DNA from: a virus
Direction: 5' to 3' (one strand)
DNA: 64,000 bases
Virus record (IMG/VR): IMGVR_UViG_3300043464_001711
Coordinates: 1 to 64,000 of that record
The position numbers and the translations under genes are program-made. Positions 7,541 to 16,377 of this stretch are shown here, in pieces. Position 1 is the first letter of the stretch. Every line of letters begins with the position of its first letter. The notes beneath the pieces were generated by a model. It was given only the letters and a program-made list of their open reading frames with translations, searched no databases and was not told the origin of the DNA.

Positions 7541-8281
7541 CTAGTCTTTAATACCTTTTTTATTTGCTACTTCTTTGTTTGTAAGACCGTTCTCAAGTCT
7601 ATCGTTAATGATATTCATGATATCACTACCCAACATACCATAAACTTTCATGGCGTTACTAACATTCATTTGAGCGTCAACAACATCCCAAATTGTGATA
7701 CCATCTGATTTATTACGGTCATTATGGAACGCTACTTTGGAGAAAATATTATTTCTTGCCTCACCCTCTTTTATTGATTTATCAATAACATATACTAGGA
7801 CACCATTCTCAGTGTATTGTTTAAAGTATTTGCCATAGTTATGGTCTTCACTTGCTACACACCATTTAGTGGCTTTTCCGTATAGGTTAGAACTACGTGT
7901 AGAAAGAGGGAAAACAACCAACCAACGGTCATCCTCATAAAGAACCTCAGTTTCTTTTTTCTTAACCTCAGAACGAGTGATTTTTTCTTTAGCTGTTTTA
8001 ACTGCCTCAATAATGTCTTGATTAGATTCGTAAGAATAGATATCTTTATTATCCAATAAATTACGTTGTGAAAGGTCTTCAAAATCTTTTATTACCTCAA
8101 ACATTTCTTTAAATGTTTCATTACGTAATTCGTTATTAATCCACTCTACCCATTCAGCGGTACATTTAATCATGAACGGGAGGTATTTATTGGACTTTGA
8201 TGGGTCCATGGTAGCCAATACATCAATTACGTCAATTGTGTAATTTGGGTTTTGTGTCTTTAGGTCTTTAACTCTTGCCAT
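7541..8281 (-). CDS. phage protein with a GKATKWC motif
   Basis: 246 residues, soluble. The helical N-terminal half leads to WLVVFPLSTRSSNLYG, then GKATKWCVAS and a Y-x-x-N-G-V-L-V-Y-V-I-D segment. The G-x-x-T-K/R-W-C motif followed by a short F-x-x-Y stretch recurs in many uncharacterised proteins of large phages, as far as I recall, with no assigned activity. It is the first gene of a two-gene operon with a clear Bacteroidota-type promoter, so it is probably made early. Confidence 0.65.
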   Translation of the reverse strand: MARVKDLKTQNPNYTIDVIDVLATMDPSKSNKYLPFMIKCTAEWVEWINNELRNETFKEMFEVIKDFEDLSQRNLLDNKDIYSYESNQDIIEAVKTAKEKITRSEVKKKETEVLYEDDRWLVVFPLSTRSSNLYGKATKWCVASEDHNYGKYFKQYTENGVLVYVIDKSIKEGEARNNIFSKVAFHNDRNKSDGITIWDVVDAQMNVSNAMKVYGMLGSDIMNIINDRLENGLTNKEVANKKGIKD

Positions 8282-8313
8282 ATTTAAAATATTTTTTCTA
8301 AACTTTGATAAGA

Positions 8314-8344
8314 CAAATATATATATCTTTTTTTAATCTATCAA
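8314..8344 (-). promoter_or_regulatory. host-type (Bacteroidota) promoter
   Basis: On the minus strand, TATATTTG (8314-8321) is preceded at a 20-base spacing by TTG (8342-8344), matching the Bacteroidota primary-sigma pattern TTG and TAnnTTTG. It drives the genes at 8281-7363. Confidence 0.75.
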
Positions 8345-8375
8345 AGGGTTTGGGTAAAATTTTTATCTTTTTGTT

Positions 8376-8384
8376 GATATTTAT
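8376..8384 (+). promoter_or_regulatory. putative phage late promoter (GATATTTAT)
   Basis: Exact motif ending 17 bases before the ATG at 8402. It diverges from the host-type promoter about 30 bp away, so early and late units face away from each other here. Confidence 0.6.
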
Positions 8385-8401
8385 ATAGAAAGTAAATTAG
8401 T

Positions 8402-8806
8402 ATGAAAAAAGTAGTTAGATTAACTGAAAACGATATAGAAAAATTGGTTCAAAAAATCATCAAAGAAGAGGGTGAAGAAAAAATAGAACATCTTAAAACA
8501 AGTAAAGGTGAATTGTCAACCATTGATAATATCATTAGTGTTATGAATCAGGCCAAATCTTCTTTTGAGGATTTATGTAAACAAGTTACTGGTTCTGACG
8601 GTTATTCAGGTGAAATAGACGGAATATTAAAAGATTTCGGTAAATTAGAACAAAAACTTCGTGATTCTAAACAAACTGTTGGTAAGTTTATCCAACAACA
8701 AACACAAAAAGTTCAAAAACCAAAAATGGACGAAAAAAGAAGAATGATGTATATGGCTCAAGAAAAGTCTAAAATGGAAGGTAAAAATTACCACTATAAT
8801 AGATAA
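8402..8806 (+). CDS. small virion-type protein with head-targeting-like leader
   Basis: 134 residues, hydrophilic and helical, with no membrane segment. The first 23 residues (KKVVRLTENDIEKLVQKIIK then EE) are a clear example of the amphipathic leader found on several proteins here, with an I-K-E site at its end. The C-terminal part is Lys/Met-rich and likely extended. It pairs with the next gene (5-base gap) behind a late-type promoter. Packaging into the head is inference; no family recognised. Confidence 0.6.
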   Translation: MKKVVRLTENDIEKLVQKIIKEEGEEKIEHLKTSKGELSTIDNIISVMNQAKSSFEDLCKQVTGSDGYSGEIDGILKDFGKLEQKLRDSKQTVGKFIQQQTQKVQKPKMDEKRRMMYMAQEKSKMEGKNYHYNR

Positions 8807-8811
8807 AAACC

Positions 8812-9204
8812 ATGAGAAGACAAGATAAATATAAAGTTATTTTAGAGGCTAATCAAAGATTAGAAGAAAAGTTTTTAAATGAAAAAGCTATAGGTTTTAA
8901 AACTGCTGGTGATAATAGAGATAAAAACACTGGTTCAGAAAAGACTAAATTAGGTTTTAAACCATCTAAAGACCTTGAAGATAAAATCATTAGTCTAATG
9001 GTTAAATTGAAAGCTATGTCTGAAAAGGGTGAATCAGGTGAAAAAGATACCGCTATGAGAAAACTTAATGACTTAGCTAAAAAATACGGTATAAATACCT
9101 CAAACTTAGGTGCTAAAAGTTCTAAGTTAGGGTTTAAATTTTCTTGGGAAGATGGTGATTACGATATTAAAGATATCACTAAAGAAGTAAATAAATTAAA
9201 TTAA
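8812..9204 (+). CDS. small basic virion-type protein
   Basis: 130 residues. The N-terminus carries I-L-E and L-N-E triplets (KVILEANQRLEEKFLNEK) of the prohead-protease form. Two short similar elements occur, KAIGFKTAGD near 25 and KLGFKPSKD near 50, and a third LGFKF near 105, so the middle may be an imperfect repeat. It is second in the operon starting at 8402 and is followed by a strong terminator. No family recognised. Confidence 0.58.
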   Translation: MRRQDKYKVILEANQRLEEKFLNEKAIGFKTAGDNRDKNTGSEKTKLGFKPSKDLEDKIISLMVKLKAMSEKGESGEKDTAMRKLNDLAKKYGINTSNLGAKSSKLGFKFSWEDGDYDIKDITKEVNKLN

Positions 9205-9238
9205 AAAAAAAAGGTCTGATTTCTCAGACCTTTTTTTT
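9203..9238. terminator. bidirectional terminator
   Basis: GGTCTGA / TCAGACC stem with a TTTC loop, flanked by an A-tract on the left and a T-tract on the right that extend the stem. It serves the plus operon ending at 9204 and the minus gene ending at 9237. Confidence 0.92.
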
Positions 9239-10751
9239 AACACCAATCTTTCTCAGATACTATTTCAAATTGAATTACATCATTATAAGTTCTAATTTGA
9301 TTACCTGATTCAATTTTTATCTCCATAAAATAATCATTTGGTATAAACCATGAAGTATCCACTAAAAAGAAATTACCGTCAGGAGTCCTATTAACCTCAT
9401 TCCAATCAATATAATCAATTTGTGTTTCACCCTCTTTTATAAAGATTCTATAATATATTTTATCTACTGCCTGTGTTTGATTAAAGGTTAATGGTATTCT
9501 AGCCTTAACATCAACTCTTCTCGTATCCCCTCTTTTAATTTTTTCTCTTCTTTTAATACCGTGTACAGCGAATTCATAATCATATATTGATCTATTATTT
9601 GCCTCACTCACACCTAAACCAAAAGCTCCTGCACTATTTGTGGAACCTATATTATAATAATTACTACTATCTTGTACAATAAAATCTAATTCAACATCAC
9701 CCACATTATGATTATTTATAGTAACATTTTCCCATACATCTCTAAATTGGACATTACCACAATACCCACTAACAGGATTACCATCAACATTAACATCAAC
9801 ACAATAAACACCAGTAGTTATTTGTGTAATACCTGTATTAGATATAATCTGATAAACATTGTCGTTTTGGTCATAGATTGAAACTTCGGATATATTAGCA
9901 TTAACTCTTTCTCCACCCGCATTAACATATAAACATAGTCTATTACTTTTATCTAAGAAAAAGTTGTCTCTATCATCTTTAATAGAATCATTATATTGGG
10001 TTTCCATAAAAGGTTCGTAAACCGTTTGTGTTTCACGAGTAAAAAATCCTACGTAACAAATACAATCTTGTGGTACTATTTCTTGTGATGGTTCATATGC
10101 AATACCTAAATTTAACTGTGTGATTCCACTAGAGATTAAATTATTAACATAACCAGTAATATCTATACATAAATTTTCATCACCATGATCAAAATGTTGT
10201 GTACCTACTATAAGATCAACAGTTGTTCCAGTATAACCTGTTGTGGAACCTGACCACCACATAGTAGGGTCTGTATAAACTCCTGGTTGTGACCAAGTAG
10301 TATTAAATTCCCTATCAAACCAGTTAGAAGGTCCTTCACAATAAACATTATCTCCTACAGTACAACCTAAACTTTTTGATACAATATAATCATACCCATT
10401 ACCCTCATCCCAAATTTCAGGGACTTCAAAAAGAATCAAATCAAATCCTGTAGCCCTTTGGACTTCACCACAAGAACTAACAACTGTTTTACAATATAAT
10501 TCCCTATCAAAATAAGATGTGTTGGTTAAATTTATTTTATGAGTCATTCTATCTATAAACAACTCTTTATTGTCAACCTTTTGGATTAAATTAGTTAAAT
10601 CAATATTAAAAATGTATCTAGAGAAAGTTACTAAATCTATATTTTTAGAACCACCATGAAATATTTCAGCTATTGGGTTCCTACCCGTATTAACACAGGA
10701 ATTTCTAACAATTATAGTATCTTTATCAAAATAAGTTCTGTATATACTCAT
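9237..10751 (-). CDS. virion structural protein, beta-rich
   Basis: 504 residues, beta-rich, Asn/Thr/Tyr-rich, with scattered cysteines and no membrane segment. The first 110 residues (YRTYFDKDTIIVRNS, then NTGRNPIAEIFHGG and FSRYIFNIDLTNL) have the look of DNRLRE-type surface modules; the last part (about 400-504) resembles an Ig-like fold. It lies beside the baseplate hub gene on the same strand, so a baseplate or tail-tip location is likely. It has its own late-type promoter and ends in a terminator. The exact role is unknown. Confidence 0.6.
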   Translation of the reverse strand: MSIYRTYFDKDTIIVRNSCVNTGRNPIAEIFHGGSKNIDLVTFSRYIFNIDLTNLIQKVDNKELFIDRMTHKINLTNTSYFDRELYCKTVVSSCGEVQRATGFDLILFEVPEIWDEGNGYDYIVSKSLGCTVGDNVYCEGPSNWFDREFNTTWSQPGVYTDPTMWWSGSTTGYTGTTVDLIVGTQHFDHGDENLCIDITGYVNNLISSGITQLNLGIAYEPSQEIVPQDCICYVGFFTRETQTVYEPFMETQYNDSIKDDRDNFFLDKSNRLCLYVNAGGERVNANISEVSIYDQNDNVYQIISNTGITQITTGVYCVDVNVDGNPVSGYCGNVQFRDVWENVTINNHNVGDVELDFIVQDSSNYYNIGSTNSAGAFGLGVSEANNRSIYDYEFAVHGIKRREKIKRGDTRRVDVKARIPLTFNQTQAVDKIYYRIFIKEGETQIDYIDWNEVNRTPDGNFFLVDTSWFIPNDYFMEIKIESGNQIRTYNDVIQFEIVSEKDWC

Positions 10752-10767
10752 TAGTCTTTATTTACTA

Positions 10768-10776
10768 ATAAATATC
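10768..10776 (-). promoter_or_regulatory. putative phage late promoter (GATATTTAT) with small hairpin
   Basis: Exact motif ending 16 bases before the start at 10751. A 6-bp inverted repeat (ATTAGT / ACTAAT) begins in the promoter and ends in the start codon, a weak version of the start-masking arrangement at 37521-37570. Confidence 0.55.
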
Positions 10777-10793
10777 CAAGAAAAAGATATAAT

Positions 10794-12170
10794 TTAAAAA
10801 ACTTTAATCTCTTCTATAGTCGGTATATAAATATTGGATACTATACCATTTTCTATCAAATAAACACCAAGATTAAGTTTTCCTTGTTGATAGGCTAAAG
10901 ACTCAACGGGATTAGTACCTGAAATGGTAGTCATTACTTCACCACTAGAATTATTAATTATTTTAAATTCAAATAACCAAGTATTACCATCGAAAACTTT
11001 AGTGGCTGTAACAGAAACTAGTGGTTGGAGAATATCGTCAACTCTAGAAATAAAAGAGTTTTGTCTTATAACTTCCTGACCAACTAATTTATTTTTTATA
11101 TCATTTAATTTTTCTTTACCAATACCTCTTAAACGTTTAGATTTTATTTTTTTGTTTTTACCACTACCTTCAAAGTCACCACCAGCAAATATATTTTTAC
11201 TATTTAATTTTGAAAATTCTTTTTCTTTCCATTTTTGTAGAGCAATAAAAGATGGGTCCCCAACATTCGGTGGTGTCCCAGGGTAAGGATGTACGTGATT
11301 ATTAATCCAATTATATAGTAATTCAATAAAATTATTCAATATATCCCCGTAAACAATTGGGTGTAATTTATCCTCTATATCTATCTCTTCTTCTTCACTA
11401 AAATATGGTTTAATTACTGATGAATTATCATCTCTACCGATTAAATATATTTTATTACTAACTAGATTAATATCCGTTCTAGTTTTCTTTAAATTTTCAG
11501 TTTCTAATTGTTTTTTAAATTTACTATCACTCGTAGTTTTAGAATCCAACGAGGTTTCAAATTTACCCGGTACAACAGTTTTTATTTGTATATAACCTGG
11601 GTTAATTTTATTTAATTTTGTTGGTTCGTTTGGTAGGAATTTTGCTGCTCTAATTAAAACTTCTGAAGGTTTAAAAATAATGTCAGCATTATCTCTACCT
11701 TGTATAGCTATCTCATCTTTTTCAGGGTATACACCTTTAGCCGTGATTATATTATCTATAGATCTATCATAACCCTCACCCCAATCAGGTCTACCTTTTC
11801 TAGCATTAAGATAGTCTGTTTTTATTAAACCCTCACCCAATTGTGGGATTAAAGGTCCAACATATTCTCTAACAAATTGTGCATTTTCAGAATCATATAA
11901 AATAACTTTAACAGATTCACCTAATTTTGGTATTATGTTTATATGTAGAGGTAAAAAAGGGAAACAAACTTGTGTATCTTCTTTTGACCAAGGTTTACCT
12001 GGGTTAGGTAATGGTTTATCATCAGGGCCTTTTATTTTTACACGTATTCTATTTGCTCTACTTGGGTCGTTAACATCAATAACCTCACCAATAAAAATCA
12101 TTTGTTTTCTACTGGCACTCTTATCATAACCACTACCACCACCATTTATAATATCAATTATGTCCGACAT
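10794..12170 (-). CDS. baseplate hub/spike protein with OB fold, gp5-like
   Basis: 458 residues. Residues about 22-125 (KQMIFIGEVIDVNDPSRANR then IRVKIKG, later FPFLPLHINIIPKLGESVKV) have the pattern of the gp5/VgrG OB-fold that sits at the centre of contractile-tail baseplates. Later parts include a module with HPYPGTPPN and a C-terminal beta region. No lysozyme domain is fused here, unlike T4 gp5; a GH24 lysozyme is encoded separately at 40563-41573. Its start overlaps the upstream 61-residue gene by 17 bases. It is the last gene of a late operon. Confidence 0.68.
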   Translation of the reverse strand: MSDIIDIINGGGSGYDKSASRKQMIFIGEVIDVNDPSRANRIRVKIKGPDDKPLPNPGKPWSKEDTQVCFPFLPLHINIIPKLGESVKVILYDSENAQFVREYVGPLIPQLGEGLIKTDYLNARKGRPDWGEGYDRSIDNIITAKGVYPEKDEIAIQGRDNADIIFKPSEVLIRAAKFLPNEPTKLNKINPGYIQIKTVVPGKFETSLDSKTTSDSKFKKQLETENLKKTRTDINLVSNKIYLIGRDDNSSVIKPYFSEEEEIDIEDKLHPIVYGDILNNFIELLYNWINNHVHPYPGTPPNVGDPSFIALQKWKEKEFSKLNSKNIFAGGDFEGSGKNKKIKSKRLRGIGKEKLNDIKNKLVGQEVIRQNSFISRVDDILQPLVSVTATKVFDGNTWLFEFKIINNSSGEVMTTISGTNPVESLAYQQGKLNLGVYLIENGIVSNIYIPTIEEIKVF

Positions 12171-12339
12171 CTACACCTCTATTTTTTAATTCTTCATTTA
12201 CAGCATTATAAACTCTTTCAATAGCTTTCATATGGTCATATTTTTTTATAGTTTCTTCTTTGACCTTATAAAAATCTTGAGCCAAACTAAATCTAAGTTC
12301 CAATAATTGTGAGTTACTTTTTTTATCTAATCCTTTCAT
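12154..12339 (-). CDS. small coiled-coil protein, 61 residues
   Basis: Charged, helical protein (MKGLDKKSNSQLLELRFSL onward) probably forming a short coiled coil. It ends 17 bases inside the hub gene and starts 2 bases after the stop of the upstream gene, so it is translated within the baseplate operon. It could be an assembly chaperone or minor tail component. No family recognised. Confidence 0.6.
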   Translation of the reverse strand: MKGLDKKSNSQLLELRFSLAQDFYKVKEETIKKYDHMKAIERVYNAVNEELKNRGVDVGHN

Positions 12340-12341
12340 AA

Positions 12342-12788
12342 TTAAAACATTTGGCCGTGACCACAGGAAGTATTAATTGTAGTACCAAAAACTTGAATTG
12401 GTCCCCCAGCATTACCCCCAGTTGCTTGTAGTTGTGTACCTGCTTTAGTACAAACATCTATTCTAGCATCTTCTGTTAATGCTTTAACAATTTCTTCCAT
12501 TCTTATTTTCTCCATAACCTCATCTGGAGCTGTTTGTCCACCAGGTAAAGGGCCAACAGGTAAACCTGCTTCAGATTTTCTTCTGATTATTCTAGCAGCA
12601 ATTTTATCGGAATCCATACCAGGTTTTAAATTACCTGTATAAGCTAAAAGAGCTGCTGGTACTAAATCAGAACTTGGGATTGTAGGTACTTTAAATAAAT
12701 TTTGTAAAGCTCTTAAAACTGATCTAGAACTTTGGAAATTTATTTCCCCTGGTACTTGGCTTTCTCTACATTTTTCTTTATTACTCAT
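12342..12788 (-). CDS. baseplate-cluster protein
   Basis: 148 residues. The middle is helical (VLRALQNLFKVPTIPSSDLV); the C-terminus is Gly/Thr-rich and ends in TTINTSCGHGQMF. Cys residues near both ends and the His-rich tail could bind metal, but no known motif is complete. It is flanked by 2- and 4-base gaps in the late operon that also carries the OB-fold hub, so a virion role is likely. No family recognised. Confidence 0.55.
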   Translation of the reverse strand: MSNKEKCRESQVPGEINFQSSRSVLRALQNLFKVPTIPSSDLVPAALLAYTGNLKPGMDSDKIAARIIRRKSEAGLPVGPLPGGQTAPDEVMEKIRMEEIVKALTEDARIDVCTKAGTQLQATGGNAGGPIQVFGTTINTSCGHGQMF

Positions 12789-12792
12789 ATCA

Positions 12793-14394
12793 CTAGGATG
12801 TTGATGGTGTAGGTTGTTTTATTGGATCTAATGTACCTTCTTCACCTACATTGATTTTTTGTTCAATATAACTTAACAATATATTTTTCTTTTTTTCATT
12901 TATTTTTTTAAGTTTTCTTTTAACAACCTTTTTTATTAATTTTATTATTTCAGGTGTTAATGACTCAAATAAAATTTCAACTAAAACAGCCCAAGATCTT
13001 CTAAGAATATACTCAAAGAAAGTTTGATTAAATATAGCGAATTCAAAACTGGTTTCTTTCATCGTCGTTGTAGAAGTAGTAATAAAATTAGATAAATTAG
13101 TTATTGCTACCACAGTAGGTTTCATAAGACTATTTTTAACTAAATTTTTGGGTATGTCTTTTATTAAGTCAGATGAAAATTTATTCTTTATAGACTCTTT
13201 ATTTTTAGGTGATTTTTTGACTGCGGTATCATTACAAGTTTTTAATAGTTGTATAGTTTTTCTTTCTTGTAAAGCAGCATTATTTTTAGTATTTTTTAAA
13301 TCATTTAGTAAACCAAATATTTTTTCACCATCAGTATCACCCAAATCAAAATCATAAATACCACAACCTAAATCTAATTCTACTATACCTAGTTTTCTTT
13401 CTTTAGATTTTTTTTCTATTTTTGATAATTCTTCGTCATTAAAAGTAAAAAAAGAGTCATCATAAACTACTTCATCATAACAAGGGTCAATACTCAACAT
13501 TTTATCCATTAACGAATTAAGTCGTTCTTCATTCATTAGTTGGTCTTTAGTTGTTTCATTTCTTGATGAAATAATACCAAAAACAGAATCTAGTAAAGTT
13601 GCCATAAATTTTTCTTTACTAAAAAGTTCTATACTAGTCATAAAATCTAATAAAAACTTAGAAAAACTTTTATCATTGTAATTACTGTTTATTTTAAAAT
13701 CAATACTATTAGTTTGTGCTGTTGTAGCATCATAACCATAAAAAGTTAAATCTATTAAATCACCGTTTGGTCCACTCCATGTATTAGTTACGTTTGGTGT
13801 TTGTATAGTATCATAAATAAATCTATCAAAATCTTTACCTGGTTCACCTAATAAAAAACTTGATGCCGAATCTTGTGGATTATTTTTAAAGTTATTTAAA
13901 AAGTCTATTTGACTAATTAACATATTTAAGTTTTGATTTGGTGGTATCGCAAAATCTGATGAACAACAAGTAGATTTTAAAATCCCATTAATTATTGCAT
14001 CTTTTAATATTAAAATAAACCTTGGGTAAAATTTATTTAAAATTTTTAACAACAATTTAACTACATAAGATCTTTCTTTTTCTTCCTCTTCCTCCTCTTC
14101 TTTAGGTTCCTCTTCACCTTTTTCTTTTTTATTGTTTAATAATTTTCCTTTACCAGGTAGATTAAAATCAAACCCACGATCAACATTTTTTTGTTTTGTG
14201 GGTTCTTCTTCTTTTTCCTCATCTTTATCATCAGTTATGATACCTAAAAAATCTAATAAAAAAGGTATTATATCCCTTGATTTATCATTAGAGGAATCAA
14301 AAGAAGAGGTTTTTTTTGTGTCAGGTATATCATTAAGTACTTTAAGTATGCCAGTTTCTTCTAGTAATAAATTTTTTTCATCTATAAAACCCAT
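12793..14394 (-). CDS. large baseplate-cluster protein
   Basis: 533 residues. The N-terminus (MGFIDEKNLLLEETG) carries an L-L-E site like the proposed leaders. Residues about 55-115 are a Glu/Lys low-complexity region. It continues with hydrophobic helices (KFYPRFILILKDAI, then a CC pair near 143) and a C-terminal helical region that may be amphipathic or membrane-interacting (about 430-510). Its start overlaps the stop of the upstream gene by one base. It may be a large baseplate or tail assembly factor; no family recognised. Confidence 0.55.
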   Translation of the reverse strand: MGFIDEKNLLLEETGILKVLNDIPDTKKTSSFDSSNDKSRDIIPFLLDFLGIITDDKDEEKEEEPTKQKNVDRGFDFNLPGKGKLLNNKKEKGEEEPKEEEEEEEKERSYVVKLLLKILNKFYPRFILILKDAIINGILKSTCCSSDFAIPPNQNLNMLISQIDFLNNFKNNPQDSASSFLLGEPGKDFDRFIYDTIQTPNVTNTWSGPNGDLIDLTFYGYDATTAQTNSIDFKINSNYNDKSFSKFLLDFMTSIELFSKEKFMATLLDSVFGIISSRNETTKDQLMNEERLNSLMDKMLSIDPCYDEVVYDDSFFTFNDEELSKIEKKSKERKLGIVELDLGCGIYDFDLGDTDGEKIFGLLNDLKNTKNNAALQERKTIQLLKTCNDTAVKKSPKNKESIKNKFSSDLIKDIPKNLVKNSLMKPTVVAITNLSNFITTSTTTMKETSFEFAIFNQTFFEYILRRSWAVLVEILFESLTPEIIKLIKKVVKRKLKKINEKKKNILLSYIEQKINVGEEGTLDPIKQPTPSTS

Positions 14395-14744
14395 TATTCA
14401 TCTTTTTTAGTAAACATATCCCTTAATAAATCCATATCTTCGGGTGTTAAAGAACCATCCGTTTTTGTTTCTGTATTATCTCCTTTAAAAATTAACGTAC
14501 TCATTAATTTAACAAGTGATAATTTTTTATCAATAGTGTTGTCAACCAATTTTAATAAATCGGTATTAGCTTTATTCAAATTAACAAGGTCGTGCATATC
14601 TTCAACATCAACCTTTTTCTTATTTTCATTAATTTGTCTAATAGCGGTAGTACGTTGTTCCACAAGTTCATTATAAGCTTCTTGTGCCATACCTAAAAAA
14701 CTATCAGTACTTAATCTTACTTCTTTTTTCTTTGGTCTACCCAT
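14394..14744 (-). CDS. possible small terminase subunit (gp16-like)
   Basis: 116 residues. A basic start (MGRPKKKEVRLS) is followed by a two-helix region (about 17-85, with VNLNKANTDLLKLVDNTIDK) and an acidic tail (PEDMDLLRDMF). The two-helix core with N-x-x-L-L-K-L resembles the oligomerisation region of T4 gp16, but the match is weak. It could equally be a small DNA-binding or assembly protein. It leads the late operon running to the OB-fold hub. Confidence 0.35.
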   Translation of the reverse strand: MGRPKKKEVRLSTDSFLGMAQEAYNELVEQRTTAIRQINENKKKVDVEDMHDLVNLNKANTDLLKLVDNTIDKKLSLVKLMSTLIFKGDNTETKTDGSLTPEDMDLLRDMFTKKDE

Positions 14745-14758
14745 TTTCTTTTTTCTTA

Positions 14759-14767
14759 ATAAATATC
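14759..14767 (-). promoter_or_regulatory. putative phage late promoter (GATATTTAT)
   Basis: Exact motif ending 14 bases before the ATG at 14744. It heads the five-gene baseplate operon and separates it from the sigma-factor and sugar block upstream. Confidence 0.6.
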
Positions 14768-14780
14768 TTTTTATTTAATT

Positions 14781-15563
14781 TTAAAAAGATTCTTCTCTCA
14801 ATACATTATATATAACACGATATCTTTTCATTGCGTTTCTAATATCTTTTGTGTTGAGGGTAGTCATTTCCCTCATATAATAAAGTATTAAGTTTTTGTT
14901 GAATTTATTTTTACCAGGGACGTTATCATCATCAAATAGATTTTCCCACTCATCTAATATTGAAGTTAGGGCTCGACCAACTTTGATTTCATTTTCAGTT
15001 AAGACTCTGTTCTCCATCTCTTTTTTTATACTGTTAGAGATATCTTCTATTAACTGAGCTAAATCTGTGTTTGGTTCATCTATGTGGTAAACCATATCTT
15101 CATTTTCCTCAACTAGTGGAGCTACATCATCGTAACTTAAATTTTGTTTTAACCTTTTATCTTCTTTTATCATTTTTCCTAAAAGATAATGTTTACAAAC
15201 AGTACCATAATAAGAATATGATTTTTTATTTTTTAAAGGTTTAAATTTATGAAATTTAATGTGTAAAAAACTTAAAGTATCAGAATGAAGGTCTTCAAAC
15301 TCCATTGTTTTAGAATAGAGTTTGTACCTTCTAATAATACTTTCAATCATTTTATCTAACGGGGCTTTGAGGTGTTTACTATAGATTCTGTTTCTAAGTA
15401 TATCCTCTTCAGTCGTACCAGTCCATCTATACCCTTCTTGTGTTGTAGGGTCTTTAATTAATTTGCCAAGTTCAAGGTATTCCTTTACTGCTTCTTCCTC
15501 TTCTGGACCAAAGTAAGGTTTTTTGTTTGGTTTCCTACCCCTTTTCTTTGGTTCATCCTGCAT
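14781..15563 (-). CDS. late-transcription sigma factor, gp55-like
   Basis: 260 residues. The stretch about 68-145 (LDKMIESIIRRYKLYSK, then FEDLHSDTLSFLHIKFHKF, then YSYYGTVCKHYLLGKMI, then KEDKRL) has the shape of sigma-70 region 2, as in T4 gp55, which binds core polymerase and reads the late -10 element. No region 4 is visible, also as in gp55. The N-terminus is basic (KKRGRKPNKK). It closes the long minus block and lies just before a late operon. It is the obvious candidate to read the (G/A)ATATTTAT motif. Inferred by motif; moderate confidence. Confidence 0.68.
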   Translation of the reverse strand: MQDEPKKRGRKPNKKPYFGPEEEEAVKEYLELGKLIKDPTTQEGYRWTGTTEEDILRNRIYSKHLKAPLDKMIESIIRRYKLYSKTMEFEDLHSDTLSFLHIKFHKFKPLKNKKSYSYYGTVCKHYLLGKMIKEDKRLKQNLSYDDVAPLVEENEDMVYHIDEPNTDLAQLIEDISNSIKKEMENRVLTENEIKVGRALTSILDEWENLFDDDNVPGKNKFNKNLILYYMREMTTLNTKDIRNAMKRYRVIYNVLREESF

Positions 15564-15564
15564 A

Positions 15565-16377
15565 TTAGACTGTTTGTTCTTCCTCGTTATAAGTTATTCC
15601 CCTGTCTTGTTTAAAATAACACTCTTTTTTAGCTGTATTAAACCACCATCTAGCTTCAAGAGGATTCATTTTTTCAGGACCACTATAGTATCCAAAGAAT
15701 AAAGATAAAGGTCTCATATTAGTTTTCTTATAACCAATTTTAGGGATGGTCATAATTTTTTTATCGTAATAAGTCATTCTTAAAAAAAACTCATAAACAA
15801 ATTGTAGTTTAACACTAGGTTTTAATTTACCAACTGAAGTAAAAGATTCTTTTTTTATTACCGACCCAGATAATTGGAAATTAGGGTAATTCAATAAAGA
15901 ATCGTTATCTAACATACCAAGTTTGTCGGAGAAATCTTTTGCCCAAACTGGTTCATTTGTGAAATGTAAAAACTTACCTTCAGTATTTGCATCTAAAACA
16001 ATAGGTAAAAATACATCTATCTCATCATAATAAGAAGAGTATTTATTGAAATTACTAAACCAAATTTTAGAATACTCGTCATCTATTTCTAAAATAGAAA
16101 ACCATTCAGTTTCAACCTTAGAAACACCAAAATTAACTTGTGAACAAAAATCAGTTTCACCATCATTTTCTACAATCTCTAAAATAGATTTAACTTTTTC
16201 ATCATAATCAAAAGATTCTACAGTATTTTTAACTTCACTATCTTTTGGTACAACAATTATTAATTTAGTAGGTAATTCTTGTTGTTCTCTAATACTCGCA
16301 ATTGCTTTAGCAAAATAATCTTTTTCATCTTCATTAAGTCTATGTACTGGTACAATAACTGTTACTTTATTATCCAT
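15565..16377 (-). CDS. glycosyltransferase, GT2-like
   Basis: 270 residues. GT-A fold start VTVIVPVHR at 5-13, then LPTKLIIVV and the nucleotide-sugar region WFSILEIDDEYS near 92-103, where the acidic cluster would hold the metal ion. The C-terminal WWFNTAKKECYF helix and an acidic tail follow. It adds a sugar to an unknown acceptor. It overlaps the next gene upstream by 8 bases within the sugar block. Confidence 0.72.
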   Translation of the reverse strand: MDNKVTVIVPVHRLNEDEKDYFAKAIASIREQQELPTKLIIVVPKDSEVKNTVESFDYDEKVKSILEIVENDGETDFCSQVNFGVSKVETEWFSILEIDDEYSKIWFSNFNKYSSYYDEIDVFLPIVLDANTEGKFLHFTNEPVWAKDFSDKLGMLDNDSLLNYPNFQLSGSVIKKESFTSVGKLKPSVKLQFVYEFFLRMTYYDKKIMTIPKIGYKKTNMRPLSLFFGYYSGPEKMNPLEARWWFNTAKKECYFKQDRGITYNEEEQTV